DNA of 64,000 nt from Stenotrophobium rhamnosiphilum (GTDB lineage: Bacteria; Pseudomonadota; Gammaproteobacteria; Nevskiales; Nevskiaceae), in NCBI RefSeq assembly GCF_003052265.1, contig NZ_QANS01000002.1, positions 620,001 to 684,000 on the forward strand, written 5' to 3'. The notes below the pieces were generated by a model that did not search any database, had not been told where the DNA came from, and saw nothing but the letters and a program-made list of their open reading frames with translations. Numbering within the stretch: the first letter of the stretch is position 1; each line of letters opens with the position of its first letter. The translations under genes were made by a program, and so were the position numbers. This document shows, piece by piece, positions 18,881-31,976 of this stretch.

Positions 18881-20234
18881 TTTCCTGCCCCCCGGATGAG
18901 TCTTGTTGCATGGCGGTCAACATCGTCCGCCCGCCAAGACACGCCTGCTGCAGTGCAGCCGCAACTAGATCCAGATTCTGTCGAGCAATGGCTTCGGGAT
19001 AGGACACGGGGTCACTAATCATGCCGGGAAAAGACTGCCTGTACATTGAGCTAATCAAATTTGCGCCTAATTTTGCATTACCCCTGCCCCCTTCCTCGGA
19101 TCGAAGAATCCTGTCGATCGCGTCATTGAGGCTCGCAACCGCAAATTCCGGAAACTGGCTGTTGATGATGGGATGCGCAAGCGAGAAACACCTGGCTGCT
19201 CCAAATACTGCCTCCAAGCCAATGGTTCCAGAAACCGTAATCGCTCCACTGCAGCGATTCAAGGCATCTTCCATGCTGGTATTCTTGGGGAGCAAAGTGA
19301 TCGCAGGCGAACTAAGCTTGAGCAGCTCCTCGCAAACTTCATACTTGGCCTTGGGATTGACCTTTATCGCTACAACTACGCCATCCCCGGCCAGTTCGGA
19401 AATCCGGCGAATCAATCCGACCTGATCCCGGTAAGGTCTGCCCCATACATCGATATTGGCTTCCGGCTGCAACTGCAGAGGGTAAAGAATCACCTTGGCT
19501 CCACGCGGCGGGAGCGCCGCCAGCCGATCCCAACTTGCAAGGTTTGCCTTGACCTTGGCACCCAAGGCCAGTTTTCCCTGCGGAGAGGGCGTGTTATAGC
19601 GCTCTCCCATGCACCAGCCCGCTAACACCTTGGCTTGCTCCAATCTCAGCCGCAAGGCTTTTTTTGCCCTGGTCAACCGTCCACCCATATTCATGTAGAA
19701 CGGCACTATTGAGCGAGTGGAGATCAATTCGGCAAGCGCCGATGCATCCTCCGCGGTCATTTCGTCACCACTGCCGCAGTGCACTTCTTGCGTGTCGTAG
19801 TCACAGATGAAGAATCGACCTGCCGGGTAGCGCGCCGCAACTGGATGCACATAACGAATGCCTCGATCACGGCACAAGTGCGCAGTGATGAGTTCATGGA
19901 ACAATGCCACCTCGCCTATGACAAGATCGGGAGCCCAATCACTCAGGACCTCCGCTATCTTCCGGCGATAATACTCATAGTGAGTAGTGTTGCCAGCAAA
20001 ATAGTTGGTATTCCTGTCGCTTGCGGAAATGGGCTGGAACCAGGGATCGGCCGTTGCCACCAGCTCGCTTTCACTCGGGAAATGGATGCGGTAAACATTC
20101 CGGCCACCGGGGCTGAATAGCGGGTTCTGCACCAGCCACGCAACCTGATGACCGAACTGTTCCAGGCGCTCGGCAATCAGCTCCCAGAACCATGTTTTCT
20201 GCCGATTCTCGATAAACAGGATTTTCATCCGCAA
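18870..20234 (-). CDS. Capsule-synthesis-like (GT-B) surface carbohydrate transferase, candidate nonulosonate transferase
   Basis: A 454-aa cytoplasmic protein. The N-terminus (KILFIENRQKTWFWELIAERL) and the mid-protein block ILYPLQLQPEANIDVWG resemble the Capsule_synth (KpsS/LipB-like) type of transferase; a later SGTIGLEAVF block fits the nucleotide-binding side. These families use CMP-Kdo or related CMP-sugars. As the gene directly follows pseI and the whole nonulosonate operon with a 32-bp gap, it is the best candidate here for the transferase of the CMP-nonulosonate. Its family placement is moderately secure; the donor is inferred. Confidence 0.65.
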   Translation of the reverse strand: MRMKILFIENRQKTWFWELIAERLEQFGHQVAWLVQNPLFSPGGRNVYRIHFPSESELVATADPWFQPISASDRNTNYFAGNTTHYEYYRRKIAEVLSDWAPDLVIGEVALFHELITAHLCRDRGIRYVHPVAARYPAGRFFICDYDTQEVHCGSGDEMTAEDASALAELISTRSIVPFYMNMGGRLTRAKKALRLRLEQAKVLAGWCMGERYNTPSPQGKLALGAKVKANLASWDRLAALPPRGAKVILYPLQLQPEANIDVWGRPYRDQVGLIRRISELAGDGVVVAIKVNPKAKYEVCEELLKLSSPAITLLPKNTSMEDALNRCSGAITVSGTIGLEAVFGAARCFSLAHPIINSQFPEFAVASLNDAIDRILRSEEGGRGNAKLGANLISSMYRQSFPGMISDPVSYPEAIARQNLDLVAAALQQACLGGRTMLTAMQQDSSGGQENAL

Positions 20235-20266
20235 CTACCTAGGCCTAGGCGCAAATGTGTGCCGAC

Positions 20267-21310
20267 TCAAGCGAGCAAATCCCAATTCAGAGGGGTGCCT
20301 TTTTTTACATCGCGATTTAGCGACTTGCCCAGAAGTAATTCATAGAACTTTGGCGGCAACCCGCCCCCTGGCCTGATACAACGAAGGTTATCGACGGTTA
20401 AAGGCTCCCCCTTCTTAACATCCTCGGAAATGTACATCGACCTGCGGAACTGGAGTGATTTTTTCTCGGCATCAGTCGGGCCATAGCTGATTTGCCCCAG
20501 TGACAACGCAGCTCGTTCAGTTTCAACAACCAGGGCCGTCAACTCCTCTGGTTCCAACGAAAAAGCAGAGTCCACACCGCCATCGGCCCGATTTAGAGTG
20601 AAATGTTTTTCGATGACGCTAGCACCGAGTGCAACACTCGCAACCGCCACACCGATACCCATCGTGTGATCTGACAATCCAACCTCGCAACCAAAAAGTT
20701 GGCGAAGATGAGGGATCGTAATGATATTGGTATTTGCTGCTGCCGCAGGATAAGTGCTGGTGCACTTCAGCAGGATGATATCGCTTGCACCTGCTCCCCT
20801 CGCAGAGTCCACCGCGTCCTGAATTTCACCAATTGTTGCCATCCCGGTCGAAATGATGAGCGGTTTCCTAGTGGCTGCGCATTTTCGAATCAGCGGCAAA
20901 TCAAGAATCTCGAAAGACGCGATCTTGTAAACCGGCACATCAAGTGTCTCAAGGAAATCCACTGCTGTAGCATCAAACGGAGAACTGAATCCGATCATGC
21001 CAAGCTCACGGCAACGATCAAAGATTGGCTTGTGCCATTCCCACGGGGTATATGCCTGCTTGTACAAATCAAAAAGCGAAGTGCCCTGCCATAGACTATC
21101 TTTATCCTTGATAAAGAATTCACCCTCGGCAAGGTCAAGAGTCATGGTTTCTGCGGTATAGGTCTGTATCTTGAGGGCATGTGCACCAGCCTTGGCCGCC
21201 GAATCCACAATCTCAATTGCACGCTCTAGGGACTGGTTATGATTCCCAGACATTTCCGCAATAACAAAGGGCTTATTGCCTGCTGAAACAACAAAATTTC
21301 CAATCTTCAT
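20267..21310 (-). CDS. pseI: Pseudaminic acid synthase
   Basis: A 347-aa NeuB-family enzyme, which condenses phosphoenolpyruvate with a 2,4-diacetamido-trideoxyhexose to form a nine-carbon acid. The N-terminal TIM-barrel (IAEMSGNHNQSLERAIEIV, about residues 18-36, and GLSDHTMGIGVAVAS) is followed by a C-terminal SAF/antifreeze-like domain (about residues 285-347, RRSMYISEDVKKGE). The EMSGNHN segment is the form usually seen in PseI rather than in sialic acid synthases. The start overlaps the pseG stop by 4 nt (ATGA), and a transferase follows. Confidence 0.92.
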   Translation of the reverse strand: MKIGNFVVSAGNKPFVIAEMSGNHNQSLERAIEIVDSAAKAGAHALKIQTYTAETMTLDLAEGEFFIKDKDSLWQGTSLFDLYKQAYTPWEWHKPIFDRCRELGMIGFSSPFDATAVDFLETLDVPVYKIASFEILDLPLIRKCAATRKPLIISTGMATIGEIQDAVDSARGAGASDIILLKCTSTYPAAAANTNIITIPHLRQLFGCEVGLSDHTMGIGVAVASVALGASVIEKHFTLNRADGGVDSAFSLEPEELTALVVETERAALSLGQISYGPTDAEKKSLQFRRSMYISEDVKKGEPLTVDNLRCIRPGGGLPPKFYELLLGKSLNRDVKKGTPLNWDLLA

Positions 21311-22812
21311 AATTCACACCGGTATTCGTATTGATATTCGCTGTAGCCAGCTTCAGTAAATGCCGCAACTGAGGGCGTATTGTCTACATGTATCTTGGCA
21401 ATGATCCAACGGAGCTTCGGGTATTCAGCAGTAAGCCAGCGCTGCCCGGCTCGCAACAATAGAGGGCCATAACCCTTACTAAGCTCGGTTGGGACCAGAT
21501 ATATAGAGACAGTTGTCTCTGTGGACATCAGGTCATCAAATCTAAGCACTCCGATAGCTCGACCATCTATTTCGCCAATCAGAAGTGCCCTGTTGGGATC
21601 TGAGAGCAGGGCTAAAAACCAGCGCTCGTGATCAACTCGTTGGATTTCCTGGCCATTACCCGAATAGCGCCGGACTTCTGGACTATTACGCCATTCATAG
21701 GTCGCCAATGCATCAGCTGCCGTGGCTCGGCGCAACGATATTCCCTCACCAAGCATGTGCAGCGCCACACGCTTTGCACCCTTACCATCAACGATACGGC
21801 CTGAATGATCCGATAACGCGTACAAGAGCTCTGGACAATGCAACGCCGTACTGATGATGTGGCTAAGTGTCTCGACAGTCACATCCTGACTACGTCCGAG
21901 GTAAAGAATAGCGCCTGTCTTGGCAAGGTCTTCCGAAATCTTCTCTTGATTTTCAGCAATAGAGATCACAATGCTCGGCAACCTAAGGGCAGATCGCTCC
22001 CAAGTGGTAGTGCCTCCAGCACCAATACTCAAATCTGCATTCCAGAAAATATTGGCTATCTGGTCTGTCTGGCAATGAAATCGCATGCGCACATCGGCAG
22101 CGCACCTAGAAGCAATTTGATCGCGATGTAAATTAGATGCGCCGACAATCACATCGACTTCAATATCTTCCAGCCCTACCAAATTCAAAGCATCGAGTGC
22201 TTTGGTAGTTTCATTGCTTGCGTCTGAGCCACCGAATGAAATTACAATCTTTCGTGCACCCTTACAAACAGATTTTTCGAGCTTTCGTAGAGCTGAAAAT
22301 TCATCCCGCAACAGTGCATACCTAGGCCCTAAAAGCTGCCTACATTTAGCCGGCAGCAAACCTTGATAGCGGCGCTCAATCGTCTGAAAGAAATTCTGAT
22401 CCAACAAAATATCGGCATCATGTTTGCGATCCGCGAGATCATCAATAACCATGATCTGCCCAGCCGAAATTCGCAGAGCCTGCTCCCAAGTTGCACTAAG
22501 TCCGTAATGGTCAACAATTAACCAATCCAGTTCGTAGCCAGCCTTCTTCAAAACATCAGCAGTTTGATTTGCGTCAATCTGCTCAGGAATCGAATTCCAT
22601 GACTCCGCAACATCATTCGGAGTCGGCAGCGCATGAACAACAAATCCCTGCGTCCGAAGCCAATTGACTAGATCGCCGGGAAGCTCACGACAAATAAATG
22701 AAAGCTCGACGCCTTGGTCCTGCTTGAGCAAAGCCTTGGCCAGAGTCGCACATCGCACTACATGTCCCGTTCCAATGGAGACTGAGGCGTCGACTCTTAT
22801 GGCAATGCGCAT
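21307..22812 (-). CDS. pseG: PseG-PseH fusion: UDP-sugar hydrolase plus GNAT acetyltransferase
   Basis: A 501-aa fusion. Residues 1-340 are PseG/SpsG-like, a GT-B-fold hydrolase that removes UDP from UDP-2,4-diacetamido-trideoxy-altrose (GTGHVVRC near 17-24, then IGAGGTTTWERSAL). Residues about 350-501 are a GNAT domain (LRRATAADALATYEWRN, then GYGPLLLRAG) like PseH, which N-acetylates C4 of the amino sugar. So two steps that flank each other in the pathway sit in one chain. It overlaps pseI by 4 nt. A second, separate GNAT lies at 24943-25539, so which one is the true PseH is open. Confidence 0.9.
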   Translation of the reverse strand: MRIAIRVDASVSIGTGHVVRCATLAKALLKQDQGVELSFICRELPGDLVNWLRTQGFVVHALPTPNDVAESWNSIPEQIDANQTADVLKKAGYELDWLIVDHYGLSATWEQALRISAGQIMVIDDLADRKHDADILLDQNFFQTIERRYQGLLPAKCRQLLGPRYALLRDEFSALRKLEKSVCKGARKIVISFGGSDASNETTKALDALNLVGLEDIEVDVIVGASNLHRDQIASRCAADVRMRFHCQTDQIANIFWNADLSIGAGGTTTWERSALRLPSIVISIAENQEKISEDLAKTGAILYLGRSQDVTVETLSHIISTALHCPELLYALSDHSGRIVDGKGAKRVALHMLGEGISLRRATAADALATYEWRNSPEVRRYSGNGQEIQRVDHERWFLALLSDPNRALLIGEIDGRAIGVLRFDDLMSTETTVSIYLVPTELSKGYGPLLLRAGQRWLTAEYPKLRWIIAKIHVDNTPSVAAFTEAGYSEYQYEYRCEL

Positions 22813-22821
22813 GTTGAAGAA

Positions 22822-24108
22822 TCAGCGTACGCGGAACAGCGGTTGAAGCGGAGAACAACGAAGCAACTCGCCCATCTGCTTTTCATCCACAGCCCGCTTC
22901 AAGATTGGCAAGATTTCATCGTAGGCACTAAGCAGCGCCGCAATTTCACTGTCACCGTGCGAATAACTAATGTTGTGGCTGCCAAGGGTCAGAATTCCGC
23001 GAGCAAACATTTCCTGAAGATAAAGTGTTTTGATTTCCCACGACGAGTAGCCGTTGGCATCATTGATCAGGAAGAAGCTCCATGTGGGATGACCCGCGGT
23101 CTTACCTATATGAGCAACTCCATGCTTATCAATCAGCGCATTCAGTCCTTGAAGTAATTTTGTTCCCTGCAAAAACATCTGCTCGACTACAGGTTCACGT
23201 TGCAATTTCTGCATGGTTGCAAGAGCGGCTACTAGAGATAGTGTCTCGCCGCCAAAAGTGAAAGAGAAAAAAATCTCTTCCATCAGTTGCATAACATCGG
23301 CACGCCCTGCCACAGCAGAAACCGGATATCCGTTCGCGAGCCCCTTGCCAAAAGTCGCCAGATCAGGCGTCACATTGAAATATTCTTGAGCGCCGCCATT
23401 GGCATAACGGAATCCGGTAATGGTTTCGTCAAACACCAATAGAGCGCCATAGCGATGCGCCAGCGTCTTTACACCTTCCAGGAATCCCTTGCTCGGCTCT
23501 ACTACGTTCATAGGCTCGAGAATTACCGCTGCGAATTGCTGCGGGTACTCAATTAATAGTTTTTCCAAACTTGCAAGATCGTTATAAACAAACGTGTGCG
23601 TCAGATCGCTAGTTGCCTTCGGCACGCCACGATTGCGTGCGGTACTGCCGATATACCAATCCTGCCAACCGTGGTAACCACAGACAGCCACTCGGTCGCG
23701 ACCGGTATAAGCACGCGCCAATCTGATTGCGCCAGCAGTCGCATCCGATCCATTTTTGCCAAAGCGGACTTTTTCAGCGCACGGCACCATCTCAATGATT
23801 TTTTCTGCAACCAATGTTTCGATCGGGTGCGGCAAGCTAAAAATCACGCCGTCTTGCAATTGCTTACTTACCGCAGAAGTAACGTCATCGTCGTTATAGC
23901 CCAATGTAACGGCAGCAAGGCTGTTAATGAAATCGATATATTCGTTTCCATCGGCGTCCCAACTACGACATCCCTTGGCACGCACCATGAAATAGGGCGA
24001 AACCCCCAATGGGTATTGAGTTTTGCTCTTGCTGAAAGTTTGCGATCCCAACGGCATCGCCGCTAGCGCGCGTGCGAGCAACTCTTCTGATTTCTTGTAT
24101 CTATTCAT
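22822..24108 (-). CDS. Class III aminotransferase of the glutamate-1-semialdehyde aminomutase type
   Basis: A 428-aa PLP enzyme. It shows the class III landmarks: FVRFGKNGSDATAGAIRLAR-like binding region near residue 110, the Asp of VFDETITGFR, and the PLP lysine in TFGKGLANG (about residue 265). The fold is that of HemL, but its place inside the nonulosonate operon, 9 bp from pseG, argues against tetrapyrrole synthesis. The canonical pseudaminate route needs only the DegT-type PseC, so this is an extra aminotransferase, probably for a variant amino-nonulosonate or another amino sugar. Substrate unknown. Confidence 0.85.
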   Translation of the reverse strand: MNRYKKSEELLARALAAMPLGSQTFSKSKTQYPLGVSPYFMVRAKGCRSWDADGNEYIDFINSLAAVTLGYNDDDVTSAVSKQLQDGVIFSLPHPIETLVAEKIIEMVPCAEKVRFGKNGSDATAGAIRLARAYTGRDRVAVCGYHGWQDWYIGSTARNRGVPKATSDLTHTFVYNDLASLEKLLIEYPQQFAAVILEPMNVVEPSKGFLEGVKTLAHRYGALLVFDETITGFRYANGGAQEYFNVTPDLATFGKGLANGYPVSAVAGRADVMQLMEEIFFSFTFGGETLSLVAALATMQKLQREPVVEQMFLQGTKLLQGLNALIDKHGVAHIGKTAGHPTWSFFLINDANGYSSWEIKTLYLQEMFARGILTLGSHNISYSHGDSEIAALLSAYDEILPILKRAVDEKQMGELLRCSPLQPLFRVR

Positions 24109-24190
24109 CGTATTAAACCTTACAGAATTCGTAATTCAAATTTATGCTTAGAAGAACTGCCACTGGCTCAAAAATATCTGTGCCTGAACG

Positions 24191-24946
24191 CTAAACTGCC
24201 TTGTCCTGAATGAGCGATTTTTTATAGCCCGCGTTGCGTTCAAAATCCGTGTTATGGGATTTCCAACGAGGATTCTGTTGTAGCCAATGCAGAATATCTT
24301 CAGTTGAGAAATCTGCTCTCAGTGGATACAACGCTTCATATATAGCGTTGACTAGTTCGAAGTCTTCCAATTCATCAACCGTCCACCTCAACTCCGAAAG
24401 ATCCTGAATTGAGCGGAACTCCCCAAGCTTGAATATCTGCGGATTCTTGTAGATGAAGGGCGTAACGTGCTCACGCTCTGAGACCATTTTGGCATTGGCA
24501 CCCGCTTCAACCAAAGCACTGTAACGGACTACCTCAACATCTAGGCCGTCAGGGAAACTCTGATTTAATGTGTTACTTGTATAGTCATTGCCATTACTCA
24601 GGTGCATCGAAATCACTTGGTCAATGATGTCTGGATCTGCAAGTGGGCAATCACCTGTTAGTCGCACTACATGCTCTGGAGCATAGGGCTCAGCAGCCTT
24701 GCAATAACGATCAAGTACGTCTGTCAGGCTACCTCTATAACAGTCAACGCCAAATTCAGCGCAGACCAGCGCCAACGGATCATCACTAGCTTCAGAACTA
24801 GTAGCTACAAGTAGTCGATCAATCTTCCGACTTCGACGCAGTCGCTCTATTTGGAGCATGAGCATCGGCTTACCCAAAATAGGGCGCAGCACCTTACCTG
24901 GCAATCGGGTTGAAGAAAGACGAGCTTGTAGAATCGCAAGAATCAT
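24191..24946 (-). CDS. pseF: SpsF/PseF-type nonulosonate cytidylyltransferase
   Basis: A 251-aa nucleotidyltransferase of the SpsF family. The N-terminus ILAILQARLSSTRLPGKVL is the nucleotide loop; RLTGDCPLADP holds the metal-binding Asp. In Pse-type clusters this protein would activate the sugar with CTP to give the CMP-form used by the transferase. It resembles SpsF of Bacillus spore coat clusters more than the NeuA-like PseF of Campylobacter. It overlaps the GNAT gene by 4 nt (ATGA), so they are translated together. Confidence 0.82.
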   Translation of the reverse strand: MILAILQARLSSTRLPGKVLRPILGKPMLMLQIERLRRSRKIDRLLVATSSEASDDPLALVCAEFGVDCYRGSLTDVLDRYCKAAEPYAPEHVVRLTGDCPLADPDIIDQVISMHLSNGNDYTSNTLNQSFPDGLDVEVVRYSALVEAGANAKMVSEREHVTPFIYKNPQIFKLGEFRSIQDLSELRWTVDELEDFELVNAIYEALYPLRADFSTEDILHWLQQNPRWKSHNTDFERNAGYKKSLIQDKAV

Positions 24947-25539
24947 TTGGGCTCTGGGCCATCAACAGTCTTTTGGACTGACGCCTCATCTTCACCGGTT
25001 GGCGAATATTCAGGGTTGAAGTAAGCCAAGCAAAGCTTGTCTAAGACTTTTCCGTTCCTTACGAGCTGACCCCGCAACGTACCTTCAAGTACCCAACCCG
25101 CCTTGAGGAGCATGAGCATAGACCCGTAGTGATCAGAATATGGGCCCGCACTGAACTTTCGGATTCCATACTCGGAAAATCCTACGCGCGTACTTAAAGC
25201 TGTGGCTTCAGACGCGTACCCTTTTCCCCAATACGCGCGATCACCAATGACTAGCGAGTAATCAGAGACGCCGTGCTTTCTAACTATTGGCCCAATCTTG
25301 ACGTTGCCGATATGCAAATCACCATCTCTAGTGCACAACGCATACATAAAATATGACTGCGTTGCTAAGCCCTCCTTAAGATGGCGTATTGAGTCTTCGC
25401 GGGTTAAATCTAGTACTTCAAGAAAGCGGGTGACTTCTGGATCTTTGAACCAAGACAGATAACGATCATTGCAATCGTCCTCAGTCAAAGGACGAATGTA
25501 GAGCCGCTCGCTATAGTGGTAATTTTGCATTTCAGTCAT
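24943..25539 (-). CDS. GNAT N-acetyltransferase of the RimJ/RimL type (second PseH-like enzyme)
   Basis: A 198-aa GNAT protein with YIRPLTEDDCNDRYLSWFKD at the start and the acetyl-CoA loop region near AYWGKGYASEATAL. It lies between the aldo/keto reductase and spsF in the nonulosonate operon. It could be the C4 N-acetyltransferase (PseH) or acetylate another position, as a second GNAT is fused to PseG. The overlap with spsF is 4 nt. Confidence 0.85.
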   Translation of the reverse strand: MTEMQNYHYSERLYIRPLTEDDCNDRYLSWFKDPEVTRFLEVLDLTREDSIRHLKEGLATQSYFMYALCTRDGDLHIGNVKIGPIVRKHGVSDYSLVIGDRAYWGKGYASEATALSTRVGFSEYGIRKFSAGPYSDHYGSMLMLLKAGWVLEGTLRGQLVRNGKVLDKLCLAYFNPEYSPTGEDEASVQKTVDGPEPK

Positions 25540-25576
25540 CAGTTGTTCCTGATTAATTGGCTCTTAATCTTTGCAC

Positions 25577-26442
25577 TCAAGCTTTTGCCGCCCATAACGA
25601 TGGGTCGACAAGTGCAAGATCGTCACTATTCAAATCTTTGAACGCAGAAGTGGGTAAAGGCTCCGCTCGGGTCGCAGTCAAAATCTCTTCTAACTGCTTG
25701 CAGCTCTCTACGCCAATCACAACTTGATCAACCTGCGGCAAGTCGAGCGCAAAACGCAAAGCAGCCTGCATAGGAGTCAACTTGAGATCGCGGCAGCGTG
25801 CTTGAAAACGCTCTAGAACATCACGATATTTTGCAAGATGCCCAACAAGTTCTGCAGGATTTCCGATGGCAAAACCTTGAAGAAATATGGATCGAGCATG
25901 CACCTCGATTCCGCGAGACTTACAAATCTCCAGCAGTCCACTATCGATATGACGAGTATCGAATACATTCAATGGCAGCTGAATTAGCTCGACTGGATAA
26001 CGTCGCAAAACCTCAAGCGCTTCAGTCGGGCCATAGGCCGAAAATCCGATGCGTTGTACGAATCCCCGCTCTCGCTGATCTTGTAATTTCTTCCAAATAT
26101 CGTCTGCATTGGGGCCGAGCAAGTCCGCCGCACGATGAAGCAGCAATCCATATACGCGCTGCACTCGTAACCGTCTCAGGCTCTCAGAAAAGAGTTCGGT
26201 CGCGCGGTTCGCCAGATCATCGTTCAATGCAGGCAACTTAGTAACAACGCGAAAACGACTTGCTGCGTCCAGCGATCCGAGCACTGATTCGCTGTTTCCA
26301 TAAGCATGCGCCGTATCAAGCAAATTTATGCCGGCTGCCTTGGCACGCTCCAAGATGTTGGCAGTCTCACTCTCAGTCACTTGACCATTGCGATTGAACG
26401 CGCCATAAGCGAGTCCAAACTGAACAGTGCCCAAAGCTAATT

Positions 26443-26446
<4 letters not shown>
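25577..26446 (-). CDS. Aldo/keto reductase of the nonulosonate operon
   Basis: A 289-aa aldo/keto reductase, an NADPH-dependent TIM barrel. The family signature appears as NLLDTAHAYGNSES (catalytic Tyr of AYG), with RVVTKLP for the Lys and LLLHRA for the His position. It overlaps pseC by 4 nt (ATGA), so it is firmly part of the operon. The six-step pseudaminate pathway does not need it, so it should act on an extra step, perhaps stereochemistry or oxidation state of a variant sugar. That role is inference. Confidence 0.88.
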
Positions 26447-29172
<2,726 letters not shown>

Positions 29173-30525
29173 CTATGACCCCAGTCTCGCCAGGATTTCT
29201 TCACTCATTTTGTTCACTATCCCGATATCGTTACGAGATTCCACATTTAAACGAATCACTGGCTCTGTATTTGAGCCGCGCAAATTAAAGCGCCATTCCG
29301 GAAATTCAATACTGATCCCATCAGTCGTATCTACGTTGATCGCCGACTTTTTATAGGCCGCGGAAATCTCGGCAATCGCGAATTTGACATCCGCAACCGT
29401 GCGATTGATTTCACCACTCGCAGGGAATTTCTGGATGCGATCAAGTACTAGGCTTGAAAGCGGCATGCCCATTTCACAAACAAGTGCCGAGACAAGCAGC
29501 CAAGGAATATTGCCGTTATCGCAGTATGCGAATTCTCGGAAATAATGGTGGGCGCTCATTTCGCCCCCATAAATCGCATTTTCAGAGCGCATCCGCTCTT
29601 TAATAAATGCGTGACCTGTCTTTGACTGAATGGGGATTCCGCCAGCGGCCTCTACGATATCAATCGTATTCCAAGTCAATCTTGGATCATGAATAACTTT
29701 TTCACCCGGATGTTTTTTTAGCAACGCAGCGGCTAATAACCCGACGATGTAATAACCCTCGATGAACTCGCCCGTTTCATCAAACAAAAAACATCGATCA
29801 AAATCGCCATCCCAAGCAACTCCGAAATCAGCTTTGTGCAGGCGTACTGCATCGGAAGTTGCCGCGCGATTCTCAGGCAACAATGGATTAGGGATGCCAT
29901 TTGGAAAATCGCCATCCGGCTGATGATGGATCTTGATAAATTCAAATGGCAGGTGTGACTCAAGTGCATCAATCACAGCACCTGCTGCCCCATTGCCTGC
30001 ATTCACCACAATTCGTAAAGGCTTTAATGCCGCAACATCCACATAACTCAACAGATGCTGCACGTAACTATCGCGAAATGATTGCGCTGTCATTTTGGGC
30101 TCGCCCTGCGGCAGCACAGCATCTGAACTGGCCACTGCCGTCTCAAGCTCACGCAATCCTGTATCGCCCGAGATGGGTATTGCTCCACCTCTGACCAGCT
30201 TCATGCCGTTGTAGTCGATCGGGTTATGGCTCGCAGTGACTTGGATGCCGCCATCCACTCCGCTCTGTTGCGCAGCCCAATAAATTTCTTCGGTTCCACA
30301 AAGACCAATATCGATTACTTCAACGCCTTCATCGACAAACCCGTGAGCCAGAGCGTGCAGCAGCGACAAGCTTGAATGCCGGTTATCTCGCCCTAACGCA
30401 ATCTTTGTAGGTCGAAATTTTCTAGCGTATGCCAGCCCCAATCGATAAGCGATATCAGGATTCAATTCATCCGGCACGCGTCCACGGATATCGTAAGCCT
30501 TGAAACACGGGAGTCGCGTTGTCAT
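29173..30525 (-). CDS. manB: Phosphomannomutase/phosphoglucomutase
   Basis: A 450-aa alpha-D-phosphohexomutase. It starts [15 protein letters not shown]; the active phosphoserine is in TASHNP, the metal loop in WDGDFDRC, the sugar loop in GGEMSAHH and the phosphate loop in [10 protein letters not shown]. It converts mannose-6-phosphate to mannose-1-phosphate (and may act on glucose) to feed GDP-mannose. It overlaps manC by 4 nt. Confidence 0.93.
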   Translation of the reverse strand: MTTRLPCFKAYDIRGRVPDELNPDIAYRLGLAYARKFRPTKIALGRDNRHSSLSLLHALAHGFVDEGVEVIDIGLCGTEEIYWAAQQSGVDGGIQVTASHNPIDYNGMKLVRGGAIPISGDTGLRELETAVASSDAVLPQGEPKMTAQSFRDSYVQHLLSYVDVAALKPLRIVVNAGNGAAGAVIDALESHLPFEFIKIHHQPDGDFPNGIPNPLLPENRAATSDAVRLHKADFGVAWDGDFDRCFLFDETGEFIEGYYIVGLLAAALLKKHPGEKVIHDPRLTWNTIDIVEAAGGIPIQSKTGHAFIKERMRSENAIYGGEMSAHHYFREFAYCDNGNIPWLLVSALVCEMGMPLSSLVLDRIQKFPASGEINRTVADVKFAIAEISAAYKKSAINVDTTDGISIEFPEWRFNLRGSNTEPVIRLNVESRNDIGIVNKMSEEILARLGS

Positions 30526-31943
30526 GTCGATACACGTCCGTACACATCTTCGAAGCGAACGATATCGTCTTCACCCAAATACGATCCTGATTGCACTTCG
30601 ATCAATTCCAAAGAGCTTGTGCCGGGATTTTCCAGCCGATGCTTCTCACCAAGCGGAATATAAGTTGATTGATCTTCACCTAGCAGAAACACCTTTTCAC
30701 CACAGGTAACTTGTGCAGTTCCCTTAACCACAATCCAGTGCTCAGCGCGATGGTGATGCATTTGAAGCGATAACTTGCAACCCGGCTTAACTATGATTCG
30801 TTTCACTTGGAAACGCTCACCTAACGCAATCGTCTCGTAGCTGCCCCATGGTCGATAAACCCTTGGGTGCTCCTGCGCTTCTGTACGCTTCAGCGCTCCA
30901 AGTTGCGCAACAATTTTTTTGACGTCTTGCACGCGATCACGTGTCGTGACCAATACAGCATCCTGTGTTTCGATAACGATGTGGTTATCAACGCCAGCCA
31001 ATGTCACCAAACGAGATTCAGCATGAACCAGGTTATTACTTGCAGATTCGAGCAACACATCGCCGCGGCAAACGTTTCCAGCAGAATCTTTCGTCAGGTG
31101 CTCAAGGAATTGCCAACTGCCGACGTCATCCCAGCCGGCATCTAGCGGGATCATTGCTGCTTTACGGGTTTTTTCCATCACTGCGTAATCAATGGATTCC
31201 GCGCGAGTACGACGAAATGAGTCGGGATCTAGTCGAACAAAATCAAGATCACGCCGACTGCGGGTAACAGATTCCGCAGAAGCATCGAACGTTGCAGGCT
31301 CAAACTCCTTCATTTCCTCTAGAAATGAAGAGGCTTTGAACATAAACATGCCGCCATTCCAGAAGTACGCGCCAGCATTAATGTAAGCCTGAGCCGTTTC
31401 TGCATTTGGCTTTTCAACAAAGCGGTCAATAACAAAAGCTCCGCCTTCCAAGCTGTTGCCAGCCTGCATATATCCAAAGCCGATTTCTGGTCGTGTCGGC
31501 ACAATGCCGAAAGTTACAATTTTCCCATCTGCGGCCACTTTAGTTGCGGCTCTTACGGCATCTTTAAAACGCACGACATCACGAATGACTTGATCAGCCG
31601 GCATCAATAACAAAAGCGCATCCGCTCCATATTTTTCAGCGACAAAGTGCGCCGCAACCGCCGCAGCAGGCGCGGTATTTCGCCCCTCTGGTTCTAAAAT
31701 AATTGTTGCACCACCCAATCCAATTTCGAGCAATTGCTCAGCAACAATGAAGCGATGCTTATCGCCACAAAGCGCAATCGGAGGCTCAACACCATCGAGG
31801 CCTTGTGCGCGCAACGCTGTATCTTGCAGCAGCGTCTTATCACCAAGCAGCTTTAGGAATTGCTTAGGATATTGATCTCGAGACAGCGGCCACAGACGCG
31901 TGCCCGAACCACCAGCAAGAAACACTGGAACAATTTTAGTCAT
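30522..31943 (-). CDS. manC: Mannose-1-phosphate guanylyltransferase / mannose-6-phosphate isomerase
   Basis: A 473-aa bifunctional enzyme. The guanylyltransferase part has [14 protein letters not shown] at residues 9-22 and FVEKP near 165. The C-terminal cupin-type isomerase part (about residues 345-470) has the metal-site His residues in [11 protein letters not shown]. It makes GDP-mannose with ManB for the glycosyltransferases of this locus. Confidence 0.94.
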   Translation of the reverse strand: MTKIVPVFLAGGSGTRLWPLSRDQYPKQFLKLLGDKTLLQDTALRAQGLDGVEPPIALCGDKHRFIVAEQLLEIGLGGATIILEPEGRNTAPAAAVAAHFVAEKYGADALLLLMPADQVIRDVVRFKDAVRAATKVAADGKIVTFGIVPTRPEIGFGYMQAGNSLEGGAFVIDRFVEKPNAETAQAYINAGAYFWNGGMFMFKASSFLEEMKEFEPATFDASAESVTRSRRDLDFVRLDPDSFRRTRAESIDYAVMEKTRKAAMIPLDAGWDDVGSWQFLEHLTKDSAGNVCRGDVLLESASNNLVHAESRLVTLAGVDNHIVIETQDAVLVTTRDRVQDVKKIVAQLGALKRTEAQEHPRVYRPWGSYETIALGERFQVKRIIVKPGCKLSLQMHHHRAEHWIVVKGTAQVTCGEKVFLLGEDQSTYIPLGEKHRLENPGTSSLELIEVQSGSYLGEDDIVRFEDVYGRVST

Positions 31944-31976
31944 TGAAATTCACTGTTCATTTGCTGAATCTATTAC

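Noticed and set aside
20267-21310. Assignment as sialic acid synthase NeuB or legionaminic acid synthase
   Set aside because: PseB- and PseC-type enzymes stand in the operon and the EMSGNHN segment favours PseI; NeuC- or LegB/C-like genes are absent.
22822-24108. Assignment as hemL (tetrapyrrole synthesis)
   Set aside because: The fold fits, but the gene is embedded in the nonulosonate operon 9 bp from pseG, so a sugar-related substrate is more likely.
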